From Effrenium voratum (taxonomy: Eukaryota; Sar; Dinophyceae; Suessiales; Symbiodiniaceae), in assembly GCA_963377175.1 (NCBI GenBank), contig CAUJNA010002713.1, forward strand, positions 299,368 through 363,367: 64,000 bases of DNA. Reading direction: 5' to 3'. Both the position numbers and the translations under genes were made by a program. Under the pieces are notes generated by a model. It made no database searches. It was not told where the DNA came from and was given only the letters and a program-made list of their open reading frames with translations. How positions within the stretch are numbered: the first letter of the stretch is position 1; each line of letters opens with the position of its first letter. Below, in pieces: positions 20,228 to 30,017 of the stretch.

Positions 20228-20352
20228 TTGATATTAAAATGGTCTACCCAGAACCATGTGAAGAATTAACAAGGCAGCTGCACCCATTTATGGTTGGGAT
20301 TGGTTGGGATTATCCCTTACCTTCATCAACCCGGGTTTTGGTTGTGGCTCAT
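20228..20352 (+). repeat. Dispersed repeat family G, copy 2
   Basis: AAAATGGTCTACCCAGAACC through TGGTTGGGATTATCCCTTAC to TTGGTTGTGGCTCAT. Confidence 0.7.
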
Positions 20353-20504
20353 ATGGATCCATTCAATATGGATCATTCCAGAATAGGACAGCCAGCTATG
20401 TGTCTATCGGGCGAGGCACCCCCCGATAAAAGGCCCCTCTGAATTCCAGGCGAGCCTGTAGGGAGTTTCTGGTGTGCTCTGAAAACAAGTTGCCGAACAG
20501 TGGG

Positions 20505-20695
20505 CTCTACCATTCAAAAATTGGCAAGCGCCAAGCTCAAAAGTGACCCTGAACATTTGCGGTTCTCCTTTCGTCCCCCCCCCTCTTCAAACAAAGAAAA
20601 AACAGCACACCCAAAAACGGGATCGTCAAACAACACGTACATATGTACCAAACAACATGTGCTGCCTATCAAACGGGGGTTCTTGTGGATCGACT
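20505..20695 (+). repeat. Dispersed repeat family H, copy 2
   Basis: TACCATTCAAAAATTGGCAA through AAAAACGGGATCGTCAAACA to CTATCAAACGGGGGTTCTTG. About 1.5 kb downstream of copy 1 in the same orientation. Confidence 0.8.
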
Positions 20696-20973
20696 TGTTC
20701 AGCAAGCTTTGGACAAGGTTGCCAAAAACCGGTAACATCCTCACGCAAAATGCCTCTGTTGGGCTACCGTGGCCTGACAGGACTGCTGCTAGCTCCTTAC
20801 AGCTCCAACAATCAATTAGTGGGATCTGCAAGGTGTACAGTTGACCCCAATAAACCTGTTCTATCGAACAAACAGGGTTTTTCCTCCAAAAGTCATGAAG
20901 CTTCACTGAAAGGGGGACGCCCCCGATCGATCGAAATCAACCAGGAGGTCTGCTTCATATGCAAAACCTGAAA

Positions 20974-21068
20974 TACTGTGGACAGAAGAAATCCTGCACC
21001 ACCTAAGAAGCTCCGGAATGCCTATTTCCCTGTAAATACCAACAAACGATATGGTGTCCCATGCTTCA
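20974..21068 (+). repeat. Inverted-repeat family C, left-half copy
   Basis: TACTGTGGACAGAAGAAATC then CTGCACCACCTAAGAAG, TTCCCTGTAAATACCAACAA and a short mirrored remnant. Flanked by TA on the left. Confidence 0.65.
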
Positions 21069-21225
21069 ACCAGCCCCAAAAAGGACACACCCAATAAAAA
21101 AGGGAGCCCGAAGTAAAGCACCTGCAGTACATCATCACCTTCGCTTGTTTTAGGTGAGACCGCCCAGACCGTACCCTGCGTTTTTTTAGGCATTTTACAT
21201 GTTTAGCAAATTTTGACATTTCACA

Positions 21226-21446
21226 GGTTCGTTTGTCCGCACGTCTCGCACAACTGTATCCACGCCCTGCCAAGTGAAATGCACACCCGCTCAAGCTACC
21301 CCGCTCAGCCCTGCCACATGATAAGCACACACGCTATCACACGCTCAAATGAGCCCGCTCAACACTGTATCCACTACCTGCAAAATGATCCACGCCCTGC
21401 CACATGATAAGCACACCCGCTCAAGTGACCCCGCTCAGCACTGTGT
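21226..21446 (+). repeat. Degenerate minisatellite
   Basis: Several shuffled units built from CACACCCGCTCAAG, CCCCGCTCAGCACTGTATCC, ACGCCCTGCCA and CATGATAAGCACA. Unit length is about 45-50 bp with variation between units. Confidence 0.7.
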
Positions 21447-21550
21447 CAGCAGCTGGCAAGCTGTGCATGTCGGCCTGAGCTATATGGCGGCCAGATCGTT
21501 AAAATCTTCGCAAAAACACGAAGTTTCGTTTTCCTGCTTCTTTCGAAAAA

Positions 21551-21577
21551 CATGCTTTCGCCTAGGCGAAAGGCATG
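21551..21577. repeat. Near-perfect 27-bp palindrome
   Basis: CATGC-TTTCGCCTAGGCGAAA-GGCATG: a perfect 16-bp palindrome with flanking arms. A related GTTTCGCCTAGCGG lies at about 21649, and CGAAAAACATG at 21544 is mirrored by CATGTTTTTCG at about 21628. Confidence 0.8.
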
Positions 21578-22550
21578 TCAGGTCCAAAACGACAACACCG
21601 TCGTGGGGGATTTGAGGCATCCGGAACATGTTTTTCGCCGGCGACGTGCGTTTCGCCTAGCGGCCCGGGTGAGTTGCTGAAAACGCAGGGCGCGTCACGG
21701 GCGTCGTCACCTTGTTTTATCCACTTTTCTTTGACATGGGTGGAACCGCTCGCCATGAGTCGCGCAATTGGGGTTCTGCCTCCCCCTGCCCAATAGTCTA
21801 AGGCATCCCATACCTGCAAATACCAACTTAAAACGAACCCGGCCTTATATACATCCTGCCTGGGCTAAGTCCACATCGCCTCAAGACACTCGCGAAGGCC
21901 CTTGTCGAGCCCATTTTCAGCTACTTTGCTTCGGAGATATGAAGGCTTTTACACCCACAAAAGCAAAAGCAACCCTACCTCCAAACCAACTGGAGAGTCC
22001 CTTGAACCCCCTCAGCTTCCGAATGCCTCGACATCCGTCTCCTATCCAACGGCAAAACAAATTTGCCCTTCTTGGACTCAATGCGAAATGTCTGGGGATC
22101 TAGCTGTCTTCGATTCATAAGCCCCTGATGATTGAAAGGAAGTATATCGCCTCTGAGTGAGAATTCCAATCACTTTTGTGGGTGACACCTCCGGATTGAT
22201 AGGATGGAATCGGCAAAGAATGGCCTGTTCAGTGTTCAGGGCCATTGTGGCTGTTCCACTTCAACTCTCAGCCAGGCCAATGAGATGTGACTCAAAGGGC
22301 TCACATCCAGTCTCTCCCCCAAAGGTAAAACCGCCGTACTTTCGCCACCGCTGCAGCCAAACTGCAGCTTCACATTTGTGTTTTGAGGCTTCCGGGCTTC
22401 GGGGTTCTATCCCACATCATTTTCTGAGGGTACATGCTGCAATACAAGCTATGCACATCCGTAGCTCAAAAGCATGAAGAAATGCCGTCAGGATCCAAGC
22501 AGCTTCAAGGAAACTTCCGACAAATTCTTCCATGAAATTTACTGGAAAAA

Positions 22551-22615
22551 CATATGTCCAGTAGTGAAATCGATTCCCTTTTCAACCAAGAGGGGAAAAA
22601 CACAATGCCGAAAGG
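22551..22615 (+). repeat. Dispersed repeat family E, copy
   Basis: GTCCAGTAGTGAAATCGATT then CCCTTTTCAACCAAGAGGGG. Confidence 0.6.
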
Positions 22616-23400
22616 AAGCATGCATGACCCAACCCCCCGCCCTGGAAGCATCATGGAGGAAATGAACGGTAATCAGCTTGTCTTGCTGGTGCGATAGGTA
22701 GGGATGAGGGAATGAACCCAGGTTTCGGTCCCCTTAAAGGAAACCACCAGCTGGATGGTTTATCAAGGACATTCCATTTCTCATTCCCTGGTTATCGCGC
22801 CAGCAAGGCTTGGGACGAAAACTGGGAACCCACAACCGGAAAACCACAAGGCTCGGCGGTGGCTTCTTTTGTTGAGGCTCGGGAGCCCCCTTTCTTGCTG
22901 AAGGGAATCCATCAAACAAAACCATTGCGGGTAAATCATGCATGCGAAGAAGGCGCGAGTGTTCGACCCCCTATGCCGGGTGAACATGTTGCCCGGGGTC
23001 CGAACCCAAAAAAAAAAAAATACGTCAGGTCATGTTGACGACGCTTCGCTTCGCTTCGCTTGCGCCAAAGGGCTCCCATGCCAGTTTTGTCTAGCGAGCC
23101 CAGCCCCCAAACCTGACGGGTTGCAAAGAACTTTCCTCACAGAAGGCGTGTCGACTTGTCCCTGCTGGATGTGTTTGCCACAAACTCGGCTTCCCTCGAA
23201 TTGATCGTTTGGAACCCGGCGGTTGTTGCGGGGTTTCGCACTTGTAGCGCTACAAGAACCAGGGGTGCAAATCCACAACCTTCCAAACCACTTATTCAAG
23301 AAGAACCTGAGCATTGGTTCAGACAGGCTTGTCAGGGCTTACGTGTCATTCCCCTACACATCTTTCGAATTGGGGAAACCGCCCGAGAGATGACACTTTT

Positions 23401-23515
23401 CATATGGCTGTGGCTCAGAAAACCCGGAATGCCAAAATGGCTTGCCCTGGTAAGTGGAAACATGGACCAAAACCTGCGTAACCACTCCTGTTTAATTTTG
23501 AGCCACACCCATATG
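23401..23515 (+). mobile_element. Inverted-repeat family F, copy 2
   Basis: 115 bp with ends CATATGGCTGTGGCTCA and TGAGCCACACCCATATG, 17-bp inverted repeats with one mismatch. Interior CCAAAATGGCTTGCCCTGGT is shared with 14290-14420. Confidence 0.75.
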
Positions 23516-24260
23516 GGAAAGCCTACCCAAGTCCAAACCGATCAAGCCCAAACTGCTGTAAGCTGCTTGGGTCCGCAAGTTCTCCTGTTGTTTTGGTCCT
23601 CTTGAACAATTCGGACACTTACTGCCAGCAACAGTTGCTATGTTGGTTAAAAACATCAGGGGGGAACCTTGCGCAAAATAAAGCGTAGGGGTAATTGGAT
23701 TCCCCCTTCAATTATTGATCAACTTGGTGGCTTCCATTGAAACGATCGCCACTGTTCGATGTTCCCAACGTTTCCAGTGGGAATGGATTCGTTTTAAAAA
23801 CCCACAGGGGCAAGCAAAAAAGCAAACTCAGGCAACTTGACGGTTGCACATTTCCAATAGTATGCTTTCGAGATCACGCTCAGCTCGTGACAGATGGTTC
23901 CTCCCGCAACCTGAGCGCATAAAGCCGGGGCAAGTGACTTGTCCCACTCTGGATGTGTACTTTCTTGGGGCAGGGTACGTTGTAAGTGGTTAGTAATGTT
24001 GGCCCCAGATTGATCAACCCATGTTTACTAATGTGCCTCCAAAAGTAATGAATCCTCATGAAATCCTGGGACGCCCCAGTACAAACATGGGTTGAACTGA
24101 GAGAGGGGTGGACGAAAGCTAGCAACACGCACACGGCCTCTTTCTGCCAAGACACCGAAAACGAACGGGCAGCAGTCCGCCAGGTGATAGCTGCGTAAGA
24201 TCTTTGAGCCCAACATAGCGCGGTTTGAGGCGCCATGTAAGCCGGAATGGCAAGGCAAAG

Positions 24261-24348
24261 ACGGTTTATGAGAGCGCGACGGTCGCAGGCGAGGCCGTCA
24301 AGCGGAGGACGAAATCGGGCCACCAGGCGCCGGAAAGCTCTTGGGCAG
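24261..24348 (+). CDS. Plus-strand gene, exon 1 (partial)
   Basis: Open with strong G/C-ending codons, reading TVYESATVAGEAVKRRTKSG then HQAPESSWA, and ending at an excellent donor GGGCAG before GTGACT (phase 1). The start is not fixed; the frame stays open a little upstream. First of four exons whose phases agree with one another. Confidence 0.5.
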
Positions 24349-24444
24349 GTGACTTTGAGGGGAGCCAGGCGAAGGACAATCACATTGGGCGATGGATAAG
24401 AGCAGCAGCATGAAGGTCAAGCTCAGGCCGGTGATGGACGAGAG

Positions 24445-24711
24445 CAATGGCACGAAGGCCGGGCACTGCGGCCAATGCTCAATGGATTGAAAGGAGGGCC
24501 TCCGCACCTCCGGAGGGGACGAATGTGGTGATCGTTCGGTTCGTGGGCGAGAATGTCGACCAAATGAGGAAGTGGATCGGAGTTGAGAGATCATGCGCAG
24601 TGGGAAGAAGAACGGAGGTGGGAACTTGTCGGGGATGTGCTGTACTACCAGATGGGGAGGTGGAAGGGCCTTTGGAGGTGGTCCGGGCCGATCTGGAACA
24701 GCAAACTCAAG
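24445..24711 (+). CDS. Plus-strand gene, exon 2
   Basis: Starts after GACGAGAG and ends at CAAG before GTGTGG. It reads MARRPGTAANAQWIERRASA, then TNVVIVRFVGENVDQMRKWI and CAVLPDGEVEGPLEVVRADL. Entry in phase 1 continues exon 1, and exit in phase 1 fits exon 3. No family recognised. The mix of hydrophobic strand (NVVIVRFV) and acidic helices suggests a soluble domain, which is only an inference. Confidence 0.5.
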
Positions 24712-24779
24712 GTGTGGATCCCTGAGCGGGCTCGGCAACCACACGACGATGAACTTGTAGGCGATCTGGATTGGCCAAG

Positions 24780-24896
24780 GAATGGAGCGGAAATTTCCGC
24801 GAGCGTGCCGCAGGATTCGGGATTTGGAGCAGCGACACAGCCACTTGTTCAAGGTCATTCAGGCGCTGGAGCGGAAAGACTGGAGAAGAGCTGCCG
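24780..24896 (+). CDS. Plus-strand gene, exon 3
   Basis: Acceptor GGCCAAG, donor GCCG before GTGAGA (near consensus). It reads GMERKFPRACRRIRDLEQRH, then SHLFKVIQALERKDWRRAA, a basic amphipathic helix pattern. Phase 1 in and phase 1 out. The upstream intron would be only 68 nt. Confidence 0.5.
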
Positions 24897-24952
24897 GTGA
24901 GAGCTTTCCCCCCCCACCGCCCCCCCACCACCGCCGTCGTTGCCGAGCGGAG

Positions 24953-25078
24953 GGATGTTGCTGAGGTCACGGGCCAGGAAAACACTTGGAGGAACGAAAG
25001 ACACCGCTCGACCTGATAGTTGGGAGGCTCGGCAGGCGCGATCAATGGCAGCATCAGCTTTGGGAGCCATCGAGCCGG
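24953..25078 (+). CDS. Plus-strand gene, exon 4
   Basis: Follows a pyrimidine-rich tract and acceptor GCGGAG, enters in phase 1 and reads GMLLRSRARKTLGGTKDTAR, then SWEARQARSMAASALGAIEP, ending near CCGG before GTAGAA. Without that donor the frame stays open to a stop at 25275 but runs into GC-rich repeat sequence. Confidence 0.4.
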
Positions 25079-25139
25079 GTAGAAAGCGGAGAAGCTGGTG
25101 GACCAGACCGAGTCCGTTAAAGGCTGCAGCTGCCCTGAC

Positions 25140-25790
25140 AAGCCTGGAAAACCACGCGAGTGTTGCACGCACGCCGGCGCACGCGTGTCAGCTCACGCGA
25201 CCAGGCACAAGAGTTGCAGCCGCGCAAAACCACGTCGCGCGCCGGGGGAGGGGGAGGAGGCAGGGGAGCAAGTGAGTGACCGCTGACGTGGGCGGGTAAA
25301 GAAGCTGCAACTGGGTTTGCAAGTGCGGGCGTGCATGAATGGCGGCACATCCGTGCCAGCTCAGGCAAGGGGACCGCGCAAAGAAGCATGTGCGGGCAAA
25401 TGTCTATGCAAGTGCGTGCGCGTGCATGAAACGGAAGGCGCCCGTGCCCACAGCTGAGACAGCCGGGCACGTGAGTTACGGACACGCAAAGAAGCAAGCG
25501 CGTTGACAACAGCGCAACATGAGCGGTGCCAGGACGGCTGTTCGAGGGCGCCCGTGGGCGAAACAAGCGGGTGCGTTTTGCTGCGTGCCAACGCATGCGT
25601 GCCAGGGAACGCGCACCAAAAAAACAATGCCGCCCAACTTCCGACGCAAGTGCGTGCCCTCGCACAAAACAAACCGTGCCAGACAGCATGGTCATGTTTG
25701 GCGGATTCGAGCCAGGGGTGGGTTCGAGCCTGGGAGGGGGGGGGGGGAGGGGGCGCGCGTGTGATTGCAAGCGCACAAAGCGGCGGCTGC
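25140..25790. repeat. GC-rich degenerate repeat region
   Basis: Recurrent GTGCGTGCC, CACGCG, GCAAAGAAGCA and CGTGCCAG motifs with loose periodicity, ending in a G tract near 25736-25752. Open frames on both strands here (up to 239 residues on the minus strand) follow from composition and are not called. Confidence 0.6.
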
Positions 25791-26317
25791 ATGTGATGTA
25801 ATCACACGGAGGTGCATCCATCCGGAACACTTGCAAGGCAAGTAGGAACTCAAGCTTGCTGACGCTAGCGTTCGTGATTACTCATTATATTAAGTGGTTG
25901 GTAATTAATTAAGCCTGCATGGTTATAACCCACTGAACGGAGACTTATAGCCATGGCTTTTGTGGGATATAACCGGCATTCTTTTCGGGAAGCCGAAAGG
26001 ACAACTTGGGGGTTCCGACTCCAACTTTGAGACGGAGGACGCTTGTGTGTTGGACCAACAACCATTAAAATCACCTTTCCGAAAGGGGATACAAAACCGG
26101 CGACCGTCAATTCGTGGCCTGGGGTGGGAACAAAGCTTTCAATATGCCCTCATGCTGTAGCGTCCAGCATGTATCGCGTTTCGTTTCAGCACCAGTTCGC
26201 GCATGGCAACATTTTGCTCCAGGTAGGGTCGCTGTCTGCTATTACCTGGGAGATGGATGTGGTAGCAATCCTTCTGCTATCACCAAACTCCATCCAATAT
26301 GCTTATAACAACTGAAA

Positions 26318-26591
26318 TCAATGCCTCGCCTCAAAGCAACGCTGGCATGACTCCAGGGACACATTGTGCAAAAGCGCGTTCTGTCTAAAGATCTTCAGGG
26401 CCTCCTGGTACACCATGCCGTCAAACTCGTCTCGGAAGCCTTCCAGCACCGAGGTGTCGTACCCCCACTTCGTCTTCATCTCAGACGGCCCAGGCCTCAC
26501 ATTTTCGAACTCTGCGGCGTGGCAGGCCCCGCCGAACATGGCGTGAAACAAACAGACCGAGAGGTCCCACTCCTCGGTGATGCCCACAAAC
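26318..26591 (-). CDS. Sulfotransferase-like protein, exon 3 (C-terminal)
   Basis: Starts after acceptor CAGCTGAG and completes the codon split by intron 2, so the joined protein reads GFA / FVGITEEWDLSVCLFHAMFG, then EMKTKWGYDTSVLEGFRDEF and a stop at 26318-26320. The FVGITEEWDLSVCLFH segment corresponds to the C-terminal FVGLxE-type stretch of Golgi-type sulfotransferases (Sulfotransfer_2-like), where the chain closes the PAPS-binding fold. Codons are strongly biased to G/C. The exon is separated from exon 2 by 3.3 kb that hold a satellite array and a large hairpin. Confidence 0.75.
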
Positions 26592-27474
26592 CTCAGCTGG
26601 GGAAGATCCCATAACCGTGCAGCAAAGGCAGCACATGTCTCTTTCAGTTCGCCTAGTATGCCTGCCTAGTCCAAAAAATCCCCAAGACTTACACCTATGG
26701 GACATGCCGAACAGTTGTCAAAAGCGCACATGCGCAATCAAAGAAGGTCGAGCCTTGGTTGCTGTTGACCCCCGTGCAAACTTTTTGGGGGTTCAGTGTG
26801 GAAAACACTGTTAACTTGCGCGAGGTCCCGGGGAATAGTTTGCAGAAGCGTTCCAAGGGTTTCAGAAAAAATAGCGCACACCACCACTCTTCCAGTGCCT
26901 CAAGTAGCTCAGATTACGTTTTTGCAACCAAACAACACAAAGGTTTTGAACCGGTAACCCCACACGCCAAGACTGCTTGGACCATGCCACAGCATGCCGT
27001 TTCAATGCTATCCGGGCCAATCAAGCCCTGTGCCAGCAAAACACACGCCAAACAAGGACTCCAAATCTCTGTCAAAACATGCGGACATACCTTAGCAAGC
27101 TTGTCTCGGGAAGCGCTGCTCCCGTTTGATCCGAGCAGTGTTCCGGAATAGGGTAATGCAAGTGACTACATCACGATGGCGCAGCCCTTTTCCTTGGGGA
27201 GTTGCAGATTTCTGAGGATAATGCTCGCTTGTATGTTCGCCTTCAGGTTTCCAAAAATATGGATGAGTTTGGAATGTGCCCCAATTTTAGGCTTGCTTTT
27301 CTCCACGTCTTAGCCTGAGCTTGGAGATGTTCCAAGCTCTCCAAACTCAAGCTCGCTTTCTCCTAACTCAGCCCTGAGAAATCAATTTGGGGGTCCCTAA
27401 AGTTGGCCTTTACTCAGCCTGAGTTTCGAGATTTGCCGAACTTAGTCTTGTCTATATTGACCAAACAAAACCCT

Positions 27475-27580
27475 TGTTTGACCCATTCAATTTCCATCGA
27501 AAAACGGATAGTCGCCACCAATACATTTGCGAAACGCGTCTTCGCACGCAAAGCCAGGCGAGTTTGCAAAACACGGGCCT
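27475..27580 (-). repeat. Non-satellite unit inside array, copy 1
   Basis: About 90-100 bp that does not match the 49-bp unit. Its reverse complement (CAAATGTATTGGTGG, GATGGAAATTG) matches 28252-28360 (CAAGTGTTTTGGTGG, GATGGAGATTG). The two copies are therefore in opposite orientation. Confidence 0.6.
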
Positions 27581-28251
27581 GAGCGTGAAGATTATCCAAA
27601 CTCAAGCCGACTTTGGAGAAAACAGCCCTGACTGAGTTTGGAGCAAGCTCGGGCCGAGTTTGGAGAAACGAACTGAGTTTGGAGAATCTCCAAACGCAGG
27701 CCCCAGTTTGCAGAAAATGGGCCTGAGTTTGAAGAAGACTTGTCAGTCCTGGTTAGTCCAAACTCTTTGTACAAAGCCAAGAAGCTCTCCGAGTTTGGAA
27801 AATGGATGAACAGGGCCCGAGGTTGGAGAATTTCTAAACTGAACCTGAGTTTGCAGAAAACAAGCCTGAGTTTGAAGAATCCGCAAACTCAGCCCGAGTT
27901 TTGAGAAAACAGGCCCGAGTTCGGAGAATCTCCAAACTCACCCCGATTTTGGAGAAAACGGGCCTAAGTTTGGAGAATCTCCAAACTCACCCCGATTTTG
28001 GAGAAAACGGGCCCGAGTTCGGAGAATCTCCAAACTCACCCCGAGTTTGGAGAAAACGGGCCCGAGTTCGGAGAATCTCCAAACTCAGAGTTTGGACTCA
28101 GAGTTTGGAGAAAACGAGCCTAAGTTTGGAGAATCTCCAAACTCACCCCGAGTTTGGAGAAAACGGGCCCGAGTTCGGAGAATCTCCAAACTCACCCCGA
28201 GTTTGGAGAAAACGGGCCCGAGTTCGGAGAATCTCAGGCCCGTTTTCTCCA

Positions 28252-28360
28252 AACTCATTTTGTGAAACACGCGAAGAAGCGTTCGGCAAGTGTTTTGGTG
28301 GAGAAAATAAGCGTTCGGATGGAGATTGTCAGGCAAAATAAGCGTTCTGCAGGAGAAAAA
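28252..28360 (+). repeat. Non-satellite unit inside array, copy 2
   Basis: Starts at ATTTTGTGAAACACGCGAAG and contains GCGTTCGG twice. Inverted relative of 27475-27580. Confidence 0.6.
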
Positions 28361-29555
28361 CACATTGAAATTTGGAGGTTGGAGAATCTCCAAACTCAGC
28401 CCGAGGTTGGAGAAAACGGGCCCGAGTTTGGAGAATCTCCAAACTCAGGCCCGTTTTCTCCACACTCGGGCCCGAGCTTGGAGAATCTCAGAATCTGCAA
28501 GCGCACCCGAGTTTGGAGGAAATGGGCCGGCGTTTGGAGCATCTCCAAACTGAGCTTGGAGAATCTCCGAACTGAGTTTGGAGAATCTCCGAACTGAGTT
28601 TGGAGAATCTCCGGACGCAGGCCTAAGTTTGGAGAAAATCTGTCTGAGATTGGGGAATTTCCAAACTCATCCCGAGTTTGGAGAAAACGGGCCTGAGTTT
28701 GGAGAATCTCCAAACTCGAGCCCTTTTTCTCCAAACTCGGGCCCGAGTTTGCCACAATTCGATACTCAGTTCGAGTTTGGAGAATCTCGAACCTCAGGTC
28801 CGTTTTCTCCAACCTCGGGCGGCGCGCTTGGAGATTCTTGAAACTCGGGCCTGAGTTGTTGGAGAACACATGCCTCAGTTTAGAGAATCTGCAAAGTCAT
28901 CCACGGTTTGGAGAAAACGGGCTGAGTTAGAGAAAACAAGGCTGAACTTGGAGAAAAGGAGCCTGACTTTAAAGAGTGAACGCAGGCCCCAATGGGCCTG
29001 AGTTGGGGGAAAACGGGCCTGGGTTTGGCAACTCGGACCCGAATTTGGAAATCTTCAAACTCGAGCCTGAGTTTCCCCAAACTCAGGTTGAGTTGGGAGA
29101 AATTGGCTAGAGGCTAGAGTTTGGAAATTATGAGCCTGAGTTTGGAGTATCTCCAAACCCTCACTGAGTTTGGAGACAACGGGCCATAGTTCGGAGATTC
29201 TCCAAGTCCAATCGCAACAGCCCGAGTTTGGAGAAACTGTCGAAGTTTGAAATTGGTTGGAACTTAGCGGACTCAGTTCGAAGAAAAAAACCGAGGAGTC
29301 GTGAGTCTTGACATGTTTGCTGCTGCCTCCTATCACCCATCTCGGTGATGAGATTGGAGACTGGGACTGTTTGCACCAAACGCGGCACACTCATGCCCCC
29401 CTATTCTCAGTCTCAACAAATGAACCGAGTTTCTTCATATGGCGCTACGGGTGCGCAGAAACTGACGTTAGCCCAACTTTGTTCAATTTCAACCCTGGGT
29501 TTGGAAAGTCGAGCTCGGTTCCCGACCTTGTTGCAAGGCCTTGTCACAGCAAGAT

Positions 29556-29755
29556 GCGTTCCTGGCTTCCAACAACGGTTGTGAGTACAGGTTGCAGAAA
29601 CGAAAAGTGCTTGATCAAACTGGGGCATGAACACGACAGCTCACTTGGGGGCTGTTATTGCCCCAAGTGAGCCGCCGTTTTCATGCCCCAGTTTGATCGA
29701 GAGCGCTTCGTTCCTGCAACTTGCACTCACAGCCGTTTTGGGAAGCGTGGAACGC
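29556..29755. repeat. 200-bp foldback hairpin
   Basis: Two arms of about 95 bases face each other across a 10-base loop at 29651-29660. Inner arms CTCACTTGGGG / CCCCAAGTGAG and GATCAAACTGGGGCATGA / TCATGCCCCAGTTTGATC pair perfectly. Outer parts (GTTGCAG-AACGAA, GCGTTCC) pair with scattered mismatches. Located in intron 2 of the sulfotransferase-like gene, so it would be transcribed with it. It may be a foldback element, a remnant inverted duplication or a small-RNA precursor. Confidence 0.8.
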
Positions 29756-29892
29756 TTCTCGCTGTGGATTGCAAAAAAGGCCTGAGCTCGTGCAAGTTAA
29801 CAGAAAACACCCTTATTTTCCAAAAAGTTCAGGCGTCTAAAGATCCAACCCAACAGCGGTAGAGGAACAGTCTATCCCTTTGTCCAAGAAAC

Positions 29893-30017
29893 GCAAAGCC
29901 CTTCACCCGGCGCACAGCCTCCTCCGCCATACTGTGGGTGCGCGGGGGGTACTGGAAGCCGGGCTCGTGAATGGGACAGTCAACGGCGAGTTGTAGAGTG
30001 TAAAACCCCGCCATCTC
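29893..30017 (-). CDS. Sulfotransferase-like protein, exon 2
   Basis: 125 nt on the minus strand reading EMAGFYTLQLAVDCPIHEPG, then FQYPPRTHSMAEEAVRRVKG and FA, followed by a GT donor. It joins exon 1 across the element at 30021-30130 and exon 3 across a 3.3-kb intron, in frame at both ends. RRVKGFAFVG corresponds to the basic helix before the conserved FVG strand. Confidence 0.75.

Larger units (their letters stand above)
21800..24220. other. Repeat-rich stretch without a recognised gene
   Basis: Holds a family E copy near 22551, a short CGCTT tandem near 23044, a tRNA-like B-box fragment near 23260 and family F copy 2. No convincing exon. Confidence 0.45.
27265..29290 (+). repeat. 49-bp palindromic satellite array
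   Basis: About 2 kb of tandem units built from GAGTTTGGAGAAAACGGG and a palindrome whose arms are GAGTTTGGAGA and TCTCCAAACTC around one A. In the best part units start at 27945, 27994 and 28043, and again at 28150 and 28199, all 49 bp apart. Unit order is scrambled or inverted toward both edges. Open frames across it are a consequence of the repeat, which shifts frame by one base per unit. Confidence 0.9.
26592..29892 (-). other. Intron 2 of the sulfotransferase-like gene
   Basis: Donor GC before GTTTCTTGG and acceptor CAGCTGAG. Exons 2 and 3 join in frame across 3.3 kb. Inside lie the 49-bp satellite (27265-29290) and the hairpin at 29556-29755. A plus-strand open frame at 26759-27151 has no bias and is not called. 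Confidence 0.65.

Noticed and set aside
21226..21446. CRISPR-like appearance
   Set aside because: Units vary in length and have no regular repeat-spacer alternation; the context is eukaryotic.
25117..25836. 239-residue minus-strand open frame
   Set aside because: Lies wholly in GC-rich degenerate repeats; equally long frames exist on the other strand and no splice or domain signal is present.
26759..27151. 130-residue plus-strand frame in intron 2
   Set aside because: Low codon bias, opposite to the host gene and no domain.
27901..28869. Open frames of 146-157 residues across the satellite
   Set aside because: The 49-bp unit rotates through all frames; the translated repeats are an artefact of a stop-free unit.
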